From assembly GCA_020086605.1 (NCBI GenBank), contig JACBWW010000018.1, positions 12,903,139 to 12,967,138 of the forward strand: a stretch of DNA of 64,000 nt, given 5' to 3'. Position 1 is the first letter of the stretch. Each line of letters opens with the position of its first letter. Shown in pieces: positions 12,001 to 23,535 of the stretch. This stretch comes from Lanius collurio (lineage: Eukaryota > Chordata > Aves > Passeriformes > Laniidae). Both the position numbers and the translations under genes were made by a program. The notes beneath the pieces were generated by a model, which had not been told where the DNA came from, made no database searches, and saw only the letters and a program-made list of their open reading frames with translations.

Positions 12001-15000
12001 TAAAAGTCCTGTTGTCCCCTGCAGCATTTCAGCTGCTCCAGTTGTGCTGGCACTGTCCTGCTCACCAGGCTACATAGACAGAGTGATAACGGTCTGTATA
12101 AATATTTATGTTGCGCTGAGCCAGATCCTGGCCAAACTGAGAAGTTCAGGCTCTCTGGTGCTCTTGAGACCTGCTAAGAAACATGCAGAGAAGCACTGCA
12201 GATTCAGCCTGCATGGGGGTGACCAGATGGGCAGGCAGGTCACTGTCCTTTGGGAGTGTGTGGGTACGTGCCCAGCCTGTGGAGCATCTCAGCTGTGCTC
12301 CCAGCAGTGTAGCTGTGCTGTGGCTGGTGCTGGAAGCACGGCCTGCTGCCCCTCAGCCTCCTGGCCAGGTGTGAGCAGCAGGCCTGCACCGGGGGCATAG
12401 CGGAGTCTCCATCAGGGCACAATGATGGCATCCTCATGCCAATGCAGCCCAGACCTACCTGTGCCTCCCTTCCAGCCTGGCTTGGCTCAGTACTTGTTCC
12501 CAAGCATGGGAGCTCAGTGTTGCGAAGTGCCAAAGGGGTAAGACTCCTCATTTCAAAGCAGCCCTATGGTTGAGAGGAACAGAGTGGGGAAATACTGTGA
12601 CATTCCCCAAACTGTCCTGAGGGCTCTCAGATTACTAAAGGCAGAGCTTAAACCCTATTCTTAATGCATTTCCTGGTTATAGATCCGTCTGTCACACTGG
12701 TGGCATGTAAGAGGAAGCAGAGCAGCAGTATTGATTGCACAGCTGCTCTCAGCAGCCTCGGCCTGACCCTGGGCCAGTGTGCATGCCATGCTCCCTTCTC
12801 CCATCCCCACAGCCAGCCCAGCCTCTTTGCTGCTAAGCACACTGCTGGTACTAGCACTGCCAGTGGCAGTGGGCTCTGGATGCCCAGAGTGCCAGCACCA
12901 CTGGGGCCCTCAGCACTGCCCCCATCATGCTCACCTTAGAGGTCTCCTTGGGGAGGAATGGTCTGCTGGCAATGGGGAAGACCTAACCCACAGGTCCTCA
13001 GATAGATGCTTTTACCCCCTCCAGCTAGGAGGAAGATACCTACAGTGAAGATGGGCCTCAGGAGAGGTCCCAGAGCTTCACAGGTCTGAGAATGCACACA
13101 GCTGGGGCTGGAAGGGTGATTTCTCTCTCAATTTCTGCTGTTAAGTGAGATTTTTACTGCTGTCCCCTGTGGCAAGAACTAATTAAAGCTTGAGGCCTCT
13201 TGGGAATCCACAGTGTTGGAAATGATAAAAGTTTGTTCAGTAGGAAGGGATATCTACATCAAAGGGACAGCTACAGACTACAAAAGACTGACACTTGGGT
13301 CCATGTGTGGCTGCAAGGCCATTCACCTTTGCCTTTGCGTAAAACCTATGGAGAGCTCAAAAAGGACATTATTTTGTAGAAAGGAAAAGCTTTGTTTCTG
13401 CTTGTGATTGTGGGAGCTGCTGTAAGTGTGCTGTGTGCTCTGTGATACACATTTTGTTTGTTTGAGAGCTGGTAAAATAGCCCAGAGAAGCCCATTAATG
13501 AGTGGAAGCAGGACTGTGCAGCTCCGGACGTGGAACCGCGGCACTTGCAGTGCTGGGTGTTTGCTGGGAGTGCAGCGGCACCGGCGCTAAGTCACTTTGT
13601 CAGATGTTTGGAAGAGGAAGGGAATTGTCCTGGGCTGGGAGCAGGCTAATGCTAAATCCATAGCCAGGCTGTCAGAGAGTCTGGGCTGAGACAGTACGTT
13701 CTGTACCTTCTCTTGGGATCTAAAAAAAACCCCCAAAGTATGGCTGACAGCTGCAAGCAAGGAGCAGCTGGCTTCCCTGGCAGAGGCAGTGGTGGTGGTT
13801 ATAAGATAAAAGAGTGAAGGTGGGCTGCTGCCTTGCAATGGAGCTTTCCAGAACTGGAGATAACCCATCTCCAACAGGCAGGTCCTCCTGTCTGAGTATT
13901 CCTGGTTTTGTGGACTTTTCATGCAGGTGGGTGGCCCTGACTTGGAGACTACTCTTTTCCAAGGGCTTTTGCCCTGGGGGAGCAGGGAGCTGGCTTCCAC
14001 AAAGGGTTCTGTTCCTCAAGCCCTTTAGGAGTAAAGGCAGAATTTGTGCCCTGCCATTTGTGCCATTGTGATGTGAATGCTGCCTGCCCACAGTCCTGCA
14101 AGCCCCAAACCCTGGACACTTTGGATTTTAAACCATTTCAAGACTTTGACTTGATTTGTAGCAAGTGCTCCTGCTTGACGCATGGAGAAAACGGTTCTAG
14201 GAATTGTTTGGCAGTGGCTGCCAAGAAGCAGCCAAAATTACAGAACAAGTAGAATCTGCAAGGGACTGGCAGCAGAATTAATTTCAGGAATTCAACTTTA
14301 CCTCTGATGTGAAAAATTATCCAAGAAGTTAAATGGTTTTGTTGTTTACAACTGTGAATATCATTAATATGTAAGACCTGTCCAATTTATTTGCACTACG
14401 ATGCAAACTGAAATGTCATTTAAAAACAATAAATAAATTGGACAAGATCTGACAACCACAACTGCGCACTGATTAGCACAAATACTGTTAATAACATTAA
14501 GTAGCAGAGGAGTTTCTGTGAAGGGAGAGCATCTCCCCTGTTCCCAAGAGTCCCATCAGCTGGCAAGTGTGGCCCAGAGCAGGCAGCCTGTGCTTCCAAG
14601 GTAGGCAGAACACTGCCAGAGCTGAGTTCATTCACAGTTGTTAATAGCAATCTGCCATTTTGGCAGTAATTAGGCCCACAGTGCTCTAGAGTGTCTCTGT
14701 GGATAGGTTGCTCCCCTTCCTGTACGGGTGCTGATAGAGGATGGTGTGACACACAGGTCATTGCTCTGCACTGGCACCAGTGCCACAGGCATTTGATCTA
14801 CAGAGGGAAGGAAACTGATGTGACCCAGACAGGGGTTTAGGGTCTCACTTCTATTAGGAGGATGATTTTAGCACTGGCGTGGAATGTACAAATGTTTGGT
14901 GGTGAGGAGGGCCACCCTTGGAAATCTGTCCCAAAGGAAGGTTTAGCTCACAAGCTGTGTTCACAAGTTGTCATTTGTCATCTATTTAAGTGTTCCCATT

Positions 15001-18000
15001 TTTGGACTAAGTCCATGCAAAAATGTCATCAGTGAGAATCAATTTGCTGCTCTAAATACAGACCTTTTAAAAGTTTGGCATGCCGGCTGGGCTGTGGTAG
15101 AGACCAGCACTGTACAGACATAATTTGTACATTACATGAGAAGTTTATTAAGGAATTATTGATGTCCTCGTTGAAGAGCTCAGTCTCTTGCTTCATCAGT
15201 ATTTTCCATGGGAGGGCTGGAGGTCCTGCCTGAGCTGGACCTTTACCCTGAATCCATCAGAGAAGGTAAGGTGGTCCTGGTGCACATACCAACACATCCT
15301 GTTCTTTGTCTCAGGATGGAAATTGCAGTTGCTTTGCCCCAGGGTGGTATTTACCTCTGCAGGGCAAGGAGTACTGCTGTGTTGGTGATGCCACTGCACA
15401 TCAATGGGTACATGGTGCTCCTGAGAAGCATGGAGCTGGGATTTCCTGGATTACACAAGGTGCTCAGCATCAGCTAAGGTGCTCTGGACTGAGCTGGTAC
15501 TGAATCTGCTGTCCTGGCTCCTTAAGGGGTTTAGCAATTGCACATGGAAAATAAGCAATTAGCAACAAGGGCTGCTTTGTTGCAAAGCCGCTGAGCTCAT
15601 CAGGCTGAGGTCCAGCTGCTGGGGCAGGAGGAGGGAGCTGGGTTGGATGCTGCTCCGTGTGGTTGCCTCCCTTTGTATGGCAGAAACTTGGAAAGGCCCA
15701 CCTTCGTTGCAGCAATGCCTTCTGGAGGTGGGAGAAGAGGGAGGAAGGGGAGCTGGCCTTCTCCTGAGGGTTAATCTCAATTGAACACAGTGATGGTAAG
15801 GGGCTGACAGCTGCCTGCCACTGTGAGATTAACCAGGAGGAAAAGGGTGCAAGGAAGTTTCTTGGCTGTGCTTTACTTCATGCTAAGGATTAATGGGGAA
15901 AGCCACCATCACCCCCTGAATGGACCATGCCATCATTCCCATCACTCTTCCCTCTCCACTGCCCACACCCTCTCCTCCAAGCCAGACAGAAGCTGCTGTC
16001 AGGGTCTCCCCTTTGCTCTCTCCCACTTCAAGCACATCCCCTGTCCCCATCAGGACACAGCATACTTCCCACTGGGGCTCCTGTCCCATCTGTCTCTGAC
16101 CAGCCCTCCGGGGCCCTGCAGGTCCCAGGCACCACCAGGTGGGCAGCTCAGCCAGGGATTGCTTGGTGCTGTGTCCTCCTGCCACCCCGGGGGAGTCCTG
16201 GCAGCACACGGAGCAGGGAGCAGGGTGCACTTGTGCCTCATTGTCCAGGAGCAGTGGGGTTTGCCAGCTGGGCACGTGCCTGCAGCTGGGATTAACACCA
16301 GCAGCCATCCATGTTCTGGCTCAGGAACTGAAAAACGTATTTGGAGATACGAGAGCGTGCGCTTCTTGTTTTAGTTGGTGTTTAGGCTGGCAGGACTGCT
16401 GTTGGACTGGCTCAGAGAGGGATGGCTGGCAGCCCATGCTTCCCTTCTGCTCCAGGAGCCTCATACGTGGCTAGATGGGCATGGGGCTCAGGGTCCCCCA
16501 GCCCCTGACTCCTGTGAGACAGGATTGCTGACAAAATACATCCTCAAGGTGCTGGCCTGCTGCTGCTATCCATCCTGCTCTCCCAGACAGCTGCCCAAAC
16601 TCTGGCAGTGCTTGGCAAGAGGTAGGAGCAAATCAGTGAGCTCCAGCAAGGAGTTGACTGTTTCTGGGATATTTATTACATCCAGAATCTTGCAGATTCC
16701 CTATTATGTGGCTTTATCCCATGACTGTTGGCTTTGCTTCCCCTTTGGTGAGGAAGAGGCCATGCAGCCTTCCTCCCTGGGTACCATGCTGCATAGGCCT
16801 CATGCAGTGCATGCTGGCATTCAGAGACCCTGCATCCTTCCAGGAACATCTTCTAACCACATCCACCCTAGGTCTGGCCTAGTATCTCCTTTCACTTCAT
16901 GTCTTTTTGACCTGGCTCCTTGATTCCCCAGATGCCTATGGAGGGAGGCATTCCTGGAAATGTGGACACATGGGGAAGATCCACATCTTCAGCAGCAAGC
17001 CCAGTGGCAGCTGCACAGCTGGTGTGGCAGGGTTGCAGCCTCTTGAACATCAGATGGGTATAGGCACACAAGCCCAGTCTGCTGCGTATGGGGCAAGTGC
17101 TTTGAGCTTGCTGCTGGTCGTCCCAGCTGGCAGTAACCCCTGCATCTTGCCTTTCCTGCCAGCTCAGGCACCCTGCTGCTTTACCAGGGGTTTCCAGCTC
17201 ATCCTATGGAAGTTGTCTCATAACCCAGAGCTGAAGCAAATGAGTGGAAGTTCATGGATTTGGATAAAGTCTTCCCCCACTTGTTTGTCCCTTGCTGCAC
17301 ATGAAAGCAAGAGAAGCCCTGCAGTACAGCTGGTGGGTGTAGTGGTCCCTCATGCCCTGGCAGCTGTCCCCAGCGAGGCGTTTGGCATGGCGTGATGGCA
17401 GCTCTGTGCGCTGGGGCTTGTGACCGCCAGGCTGCGAGGCAGGGGAGGTGCTGCCGCAGCGCCCTGTGCTGGGCCAGCAAGGGAAGTCCTGCTGGAAGCT
17501 GGGGATTTTATCTGGGCTGCCTGGGCCTGGCGTTTGAATGCTTGGAAATGCTCTTCTCCAGATGTTTCCTAGCACACGCCGGCTCTGTTTATAAACAGCT
17601 CCTCAAAGCAAAGCCTGTCGTGGCTGCAGGCGGGCGCTCGTGGCAGGCCCCACACAGCTCCTCTGCACCATGGCACGGGGTCTGGGGCCACAGGTCACCT
17701 CTGTCTCCTCCCATCTAGATGGGTTGGAGCAGTTAACAAAAGCCCCAAATGCCTCCTCTTCCTTTCTCCTCCCTTTCTCCCCGCTAGCAGCTTCCTGTCC
17801 CAATGCATCCTGGTGGTGCCGGCATCTCCGGGCTGCCTTCCTGCCCAGGCTTTTGCTGCTGGGGGCGCAGAGAGGAGGTCACACTGTCCTGCCTGAACTG
17901 TTCCCAGGGAGATCCCAGCCACTCCAGAGGCTTGAGTCAGGGAGACATTTCCATTGCATCCAGTTGGGGTTCAGTTCCTTGATGATTGTCTCAAGGACAC

Positions 18001-20638
18001 ATCCTGACAGCACACTCATCCAGCCTCTGGAGTTTTCCCCTTATGTTTTGCCAAGGAGCGATGCTGGGCAGGACAGAGTGGAGTGGGTACAGGCTGGGTC
18101 AGCTGTTTCACTGGTTGTTGTGCTTCCCTGGTCCCATCTCCTCTGAAGAGAACAATGCTCTCATACTTGCCACTCCTTTCACTTCTAACTGGGTGGAGGT
18201 GCCTTTCAGCCATGCTCTTCTCTATCCTGGTCCCTACAGGACAGCACCAAAACCCTCCATTTGAAAGACAAAAGCCAAGAAAAATCTTGTCTAAACAGCT
18301 GCTACCAGTGGCTCTGCCAGAATACCTTTCTCTTGGTTGGCCTGAGCCCAAGGGCAAGGCTGTTGTGCTCAGCTGTGAGCAGGTTCCCAAACCATCGGCA
18401 CTGCGGAGCCACCTGCAACTCATCACATCCTGGATCTCATCTCAGCATCGCTCCCTGGGGATGGCCCTACCCTCCTGCACACGGCCAGGGGAGGGAGGAA
18501 GGGCTGAACAATGGCTGCTTGTCAGTCTATCTCCTCTTCCTGTAGAAAAGGGCACATTATCAGCCGTCCACGAGTCATCTGTGGAACGGCATTGCTGAAA
18601 AATTGAGTCATTTGATACAGATATACTTCAGCCCCACCACAGCCTGGCAATGCTGAGGGCCTTGGTCCTTGCATTTTTCTTATCCTGGCTGCTTGCAGTG
18701 GCTGTAATCTTGTCCCTTAGCTTGGGCAGCATGTGTTTGGAGGTAAGAATGTGAAAGGAATCATCTTCACTGCTGTGGAGCTGGAAGTGTTCCCCTGTCT
18801 GTGGCACTGCTCACCCTCTCCCTCCTGGCAGCTTCCAGCATAACATTCTGGGCAAGGGGGATGGCTTGCTTGGCACTGCTAGGGAGAAGTAGAGAGCAGA
18901 GGATGCAGGGGTGGGCTTGAGCCACTCCCTGGATCTGAGCACTTCAGGAGGCTGATTGGTACATGGCTAGGGCTTGTCTTTGCGGGTTGAGCTTCCCTCT
19001 AATGCTGCATGGAGAATGCTTTGTCTTCCTTTCCTAAGGAGCAGCCCATCCATGAGTTGTCCTTGCCTGTCCTCGAGACACAATTGCTCTTTGCAGAGGC
19101 AGAGCCCTTTATCCCTTCCCTACCCTTTGGATCCAATGAGCACTGCTGCCCGTGAGCTCTGATGAGGCAGCCCATCCTCCCCTTCCCTGGTAAGCATGGA
19201 TATGGCTGCTTAAAGAATGAGCCCTCCTTCCATGGGAAACTGGCATTTGGAAAAACCTTTTCTGTTCTGAATCAGGTGAAAGGGAGTGGTGTAAGAACCC
19301 ATAATGAAATGGGAAATATCAGTGCTTTAATGGAAAGTTTTAAGGAAGTGATGCTGCGTGATGCTAGTGGTTCTCCAGATCAAGAAATAAAAAACATATC
19401 CACAGTTGACATCATTAATCAACTCACGTTTTCTGCTATGATAATTCGGCTGGTGGCTGCTGAATGCTGGCTGTCACCTTGACCAGTCTCAATATGCTGG
19501 GGATCCAGAGCACAGGCCAGAAGGATGGATCTGATAGTCTGATCTCTGTACAGGCTGTAGGAGTCCCTGACCAAGTGCCTGTGGGAGCTCAACATGGCTT
19601 CTTAGAAGAAAAATTTAAATTTAAATGTTTGCAATGGAGGAGTACCCACCTTCCCTCTGGAGCTGTTCCAGGGGCAAATGTCCCTGCATCTTCTTACATC
19701 TAATGGAGTTCAGCTTCCAAACATGGGACCACTTTAAACGTTTGGGTGCTAAATCTATCACCAAGTTCTTATTGCCTTGAGCTGCATGGAGACTTTGGAT
19801 GGTGTCTGACAGGTTCGAAGAGAAACCAGTGGCATGCTTGGCTTATTCTTTCTAGCACTGTTTCTCCTTGGCATCTTGACAGCAGGTGTAAAAAAACACT
19901 TCTGTAACTTTACCTGAACTGTGAGGGCTGGAAGGAGACAGCAGTGCTGGCAGCCCTGGGCTGTCAGATGCTGGGGGGGGTCATGGGTCCATCCTGCCCT
20001 CCTCTGAACAGCAGGCTCAAACAGCTCTCAGGTGCTCAGCTTTGCAGCAGAGGATGCTGTTTGAGGGAGGAAGACTTTCAGACTGAATGGGAGCAATTCT
20101 GGGGGGCAGATCCAGCGACTTGGGGAATAGCATGGGATTAATTCAATTCCTGCAAGTGGGAGCAGCCAGTGTATGTATGGTGAGGTGCATTCTCTGATCT
20201 AGGACTGGGAAAGGAGCCAAAGAAATTTCTGGACTGCTTGCGTAGGTAATCGAAATTAGGCCATTTCTGGTGGTTCGCCCAAGGCACTTGGGATGTGGTT
20301 TTGTCTTCCTGCACAGCCATGTGAGCAGTCACACAATCCTTGTCCACTTGGCTCCCTAGAATGATGCTGGTAGAAACAAAAGGGGCTTTAGGAGATGGTA
20401 AGCAGAGTGGTTTGAAGTCTGGGCAATATCCTGTGCAGAGGGATGGGGAGAAAGGCAGCTTCTGAAGCACTGGCTTCTCAGAGAAGCTGGGTGCCTCCAG
20501 ACAGAAGACAAGCACTGTGAGGTCCCTTGGGTGGGTGGTAGATCCTGTGCTGTGATCCAGACCTGCCCAGACTTGAGGTGGCTGCTCCTCAGGCTGCACT
20601 CCCTGATGTCCCTGTTCTTGCTCTTCCTCTCTTTCCAG
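9069..20638 (+). other. XXYLT1: XXYLT1 last intron (11.6 kb)
   Basis: The intron is bounded by GTATAG at 9069 and a pyrimidine-rich tract ending in CAG at 20636-20638. It interrupts the codon for the Arg just before the HTFWQ stretch (two bases before, one after). Contents I can point to are CpG clusters at 9939-10041 and 13521-13589, an AT-rich inverted repeat at 14374-14450, and same-strand ATG open frames at 11621-12400 and 19162-19482. I see no recognisable transposon tail and no RNA gene. The remainder looks like ordinary intron. Confidence 0.9.
14374..14450. repeat. Inverted repeat / AT-rich hairpin
   Basis: The left arm at 14374-14392 (AGACCTGTCCAATTTATTT) is nearly the reverse complement of the right arm at 14431-14450. 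Fourteen bases match without a break, and most of the rest match with one offset base. The loop is about 38 bases. No symmetry extends beyond the arms. It may be a chance hairpin, the remnant of a small inverted-repeat transposon, or a transcribed stem. Flanking target-site duplications are not obvious. Confidence 0.6.
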
Positions 20639-21035
20639 GCACACCTTCTGGCAGTATCGCCGTGAGAACCCCCAAACCAAAGTGGGGGAGCCCCCTCCTG
20701 ATGGGCTGCCAGGCTTCAACAGTGGTGTCCTGCTCCTGAACCTGGAAGCCATGAGGCAATCCAAGCTCTACAACCAGCTGCTAGAGCCCACCATGGTGCA
20801 GAAGCTGACAGAGAAGTACCACTTCAAGGGCCACCTTGGGGACCAGGATTTCTTCACTATGGTGGGGATGGAGCACCCAGAGCTTTTCCATGTGCTTGAC
20901 TGCACGTGGAACCGGCAGCTTTGCACATGGTGGAGAGACCATGGATACAGCGATGTGTTTGACCAGTATTTCCAGTGTGAGGGGGAGGTCAAAATTTACC
21001 ACGGGAACTGCAACACCCCAATCCCTGAAGACTAA
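20639..21035 (+). CDS. XXYLT1: XXYLT1 terminal coding exon (xyloside xylosyltransferase 1 C-terminus)
   Basis: This exon encodes the C-terminal 131 residues plus the split Arg and ends at TAA (21033-21035). It carries the GT8 core: LPGFNSGVLLLNLEAMR, the typical strand-helix of this fold, and GHLGDQDFFTM with the DQD seen in the family's active site. These are followed by FHVLDCTWNRQLCTWWRDHGY and a C-terminus ending NTPIPED. The His of KIYHGN (21000-21002) sits where the family's third metal ligand is expected, and the Cys residues of DCT, QLC, QCEG and GNC probably form the conserved disulfides. The acceptor AG is at 20637-20638, and the first base completes an Arg codon from the previous exon. 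Together the two exons give about 175 residues, the C-terminal half of a protein of about 390. The frame is intact. Confidence 0.96.
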
Positions 21036-21780
21036 GGCACCCACTGGCCCCAGGAGCAGCTCTGACTGCAGCAAGACCTGCAAAGCCATAATGGCTGCAC
21101 TAACAGTTCCTCAGGAGGGGTGACCAGCTCTGATCCAGCACATCCCAGGGGGATCTATGGTTCCCAAGAGCATTCAGTGTCCCACTGCCTGTAGCCTCAC
21201 CCTCCAAGAGGACGGGCAGTTCAGTTGTTGGAACGGGACATCCACAGCCACTTTGTCCAGGGCTCAGCTCCTGGCTCTGAAGTCCATGTTGCCCATCTGT
21301 GCCTCAGCTGCTGGGGCATGGGGACAGCTGAGGGGCCATCAGAAACTGCTGCTTTTGCACTTGTCAGGGTCCAGCTCCCTGGGTGCTGTGCAGCTTTGCC
21401 TTGCCCGATGGTCAGCAGGAGTCCCCAGCAGGCAGATGGTTTCATTTGTCATTCCTCGATGCCCATTTATGCAGCTCGTACAGAGCATTGGTCTGATCCC
21501 TCTGGAGAGCAGACACTGTCCTCAGGTCATCTTCCTTTTGAAGCATTCCAGAAAGGCGAGAGGGCTTTAAAGACTGAAAAGCTGCTTTCAATTGGGTTAC
21601 TTACAAACAAAAATTGAATGCTAGATGAGCTTTAAAGCCTTTTGTTGGTTCTTCTTAGCAAGAAAAGCTTTACTGCCCTGTGTTGTCCTAGAAGTGTTCA
21701 GTGAGTGTGTAGCAATAGGTTCATTTTTCTAGCTTTGCCTTTAACCTTTCATACAAGAATAAAGCTGCAGATGTCAGACA
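21036..21780 (+). other. XXYLT1: XXYLT1 3' untranslated region
   Basis: Sequence after the stop codon runs without another recognisable exon to a canonical AATAAA at 21758-21763, giving a 3' UTR of about 745 bases. The distal part (from about 21560) is AT-rich, as is common near cleavage sites. The exact cleavage position is inferred. Further AATAAA hexamers at 21932 and 22051 would allow longer forms. Confidence 0.7.
21758..21763 (+). terminator. XXYLT1: Poly(A) signal AATAAA, probable main XXYLT1 3' end
   Basis: This is the first canonical AATAAA downstream of the stop codon. It is followed by a T-rich and GT-containing element at about 21788-21802, as expected of a downstream processing element. 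Cleavage would be about 10-25 bases after the hexamer. Confidence 0.65.
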
Positions 21781-21931
21781 CGCTCGACTGTTTTTCTGTG
21801 GCACAACTGAAGTCCTGTGCAATAGGAGATTTCCTGCTCTTATCATGATTAAAAAAGATGTGTATCTCCTGGGCAGCTGAATGTGGTGCCCCACATAGCT
21901 TATCCCACATCTGTCCCATGTGAGTGATACA

Positions 21932-21937
21932 AATAAA
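21932..21937 (+). terminator. Alternative poly(A) signal AATAAA
   Basis: This second AATAAA lies 174 bases after the first, and a third is at 22051-22056. The downstream sequence here is AT-rich but less clearly GT-rich. Either may serve a longer XXYLT1 transcript or be incidental. Confidence 0.3.
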
Positions 21938-23096
21938 CAAGCTGGATTTTTAAAAGATCATCACCACCGTAGCCAGGGTTGGTTTGGAAGGAGCTGTGAG
22001 CTGCCTGTGCTGTGAATGAGTGAGCTTCAGGCTGAGCACGCTGTTCCCTGAATAAATGCTGCCTCGGTGAGCCCGGCTGGTGGGCGAGCTCCTGCACAGG
22101 TCTGTGTCACAGACGGGCACAGCTCATTAACCACCTCCAGCCCGTGTGTGCATCTGTGTGATGTGCACATGCAAGAGAGAGGGGTGGCAACCTAATTGTG
22201 ACTTAACCTAAGAACACAACATATGTGGCAGGAGTGTCCTGGGTTCCTTCTCCTGTGCCCATGAATGAACTTACTGGGGGAGAGGCTCTTGTCCCTTGAA
22301 CTGATGGGCAGAGGCAGCGGGCTGTGATATGGGCTGTATGCTAAACCCTGCCCTCTCTGATGCGCTGAACCAATCCATTTCCAAACAGCACAAAATCTTG
22401 TCTTTTAGTATGTTCTCATCCCCAGGGAAGGCCATGAGGTGATGAAAGGTGAGGGAAAGACACAGTACCCTGCTGTGTTAGACTCACATTTTCACCAAAA
22501 AACAAGGTGATCCAGCTGCTGTGCAAGGCAAGGCAGCCAGCCCTGCTGGAGGCTGCAGCCAGGCAGGATCTAGGGCAGGCAATGCACCGTGATGATGCAT
22601 CCTGAAGAATGAGGAGGGTTACTGGTGCTTACTGGTCAGGGCACACTGGTGGCACCAGTGACACATGGGGCTTCACATGCCAGGGCAGGACCTTGCCATC
22701 ATCTCGGAAATGGCCCTTCTGGAAATACAGGCCAGGCCGCTTGTGTCACCAGCACTGGGGAGGGGTGGGGTGATGAGCAAACATGGCTTTTACTGGGGAC
22801 CGAGCAGTTCTGGGGTGGCTGTGGGTGCCAGGGCTGACCCAAAAGCACCACGATGGCTGCCGCAGGGTGACACCTTGGGAGATGGTGCCCTCCCTGTCCC
22901 CACAGCCATCCCTGGAGCTGGGCCATGCATTGCGCACCCTCTGCCTGCAGCCAGGAGATGCTCTCCATAGAGATAGGAGCACTTTTCCCTCTCCATGAAG
23001 TCCCAGGGTCTGCGTGGGGGAAACACCTACATGTGGCCATTATGACCCCAGGCTGAAAGCTTTTGCTTAGGTATTCTTACTTCCAAAACCAAATTC

Positions 23097-23140
23097 CTTT
23101 CTTTTTTCTTCCTTCCTTTTTTTTTTTTTTTTTTTTGTTT
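23097..23140. repeat. Poly(T) / pyrimidine tract
   Basis: Twenty consecutive T at 23117-23136 lie inside a longer C/T-rich run. On the minus strand this would be a poly(A) tract, but no retroposon body is recognisable beside it. Confidence 0.85.
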
Positions 23141-23254
23141 CAAACTCACAGTCCACTGGGAAACTCACTATATTTTTTTATTCTTCAACTAGGAAAAGCG
23201 TAGTTAAATGAAACATTCAATTGAGCTTTGCTGGTTTTCCCCAGGCACCTGAGG

Positions 23255-23535
23255 GAGCCCCGTGGCACAGCTCCCCACGCAGCAGTGCCGGCCCCATCCC
23301 GACCCGCGCCGTCCCCGGGGCCGTGACCAAGCACCGCGGGCGGCGAGGTCCGCACCGTGCTATTTATAGAGCCTGCACGTAGCCCGAGCCGTGCTCCCTG
23401 TGTAATTATCTCCCCTTCATGCCCTGCTGATTGCAGGCACTAATGAGCTCAGCTGCAGAGGCCGCCGCGGCAGCCTGGGGCTGACTCGTGGGGCTGCCGG
23501 CTCAGCCTTTTCGAAGGGTGCGGCCACAGGGTCCG
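23255..23535. promoter_or_regulatory. CpG-dense block, candidate promoter or enhancer
   Basis: I count about 26 CpG dinucleotides in roughly 280 bases, 18 of them in 23261-23400. The surrounding tens of kilobases are strongly CpG-depleted. The block includes CCGACCCGCGCCG and ACCGCGGGCGGCG stretches, a CTATTTATAG (MEF2-type, also TATA-like) at 23360-23369, an AT-rich TGTAATTATC at about 23401-23410, and a TGACTCG AP-1-like site at 23483-23489. It lies 1.5 kb past the probable XXYLT1 poly(A) site. It could be the promoter of an unannotated noncoding transcript or a distal element. No coding exon is recognised next to it. Confidence 0.5.
23360..23369. promoter_or_regulatory. Perfect MEF2-type site CTATTTATAG
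   Basis: It matches the MEF2 consensus CTA(A/T)4TAG exactly and sits in the middle of the CpG-dense block. It could instead act as a TATA-like element. Binding is inferred from the motif alone. Confidence 0.4.

Larger units (their letters stand above)
21781..23240. other. Intergenic, immediately downstream of XXYLT1
   Basis: No gene is recognised. The stretch includes two further AATAAA hexamers, a small perfect hairpin at 22644-22660 (seven-base arms, three-base loop) and a pyrimidine tract at about 23097-23140. Open frames here are short and overlap on both strands, as expected of noncoding sequence. Confidence 0.6.

Noticed and set aside
15208..15477. 89-codon frame followed by a good splice donor (GAAGGTAAGG) in the last intron
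   Set aside because: The frame continues through the donor, the upstream acceptor is weak, and the translation is not recognisable. Cryptic donors are common in introns.
20138..20764. 208-codon minus-strand frame overlapping the start of the terminal XXYLT1 exon
   Set aside because: It is antisense to a clearly coding exon; the recognisable GT8 motifs are on the + strand.
22644..22660. Perfect seven-base hairpin CACTGGT-GGC-ACCAGTG
   Set aside because: Short palindromes like this are expected by chance in 64 kb; others occur near 12857 and 14772.
23097..23140. Poly(T) tract as the tail of a minus-strand retroposon
   Set aside because: No LINE or processed gene body is recognisable on the side where it would lie, and no target-site duplication is seen.
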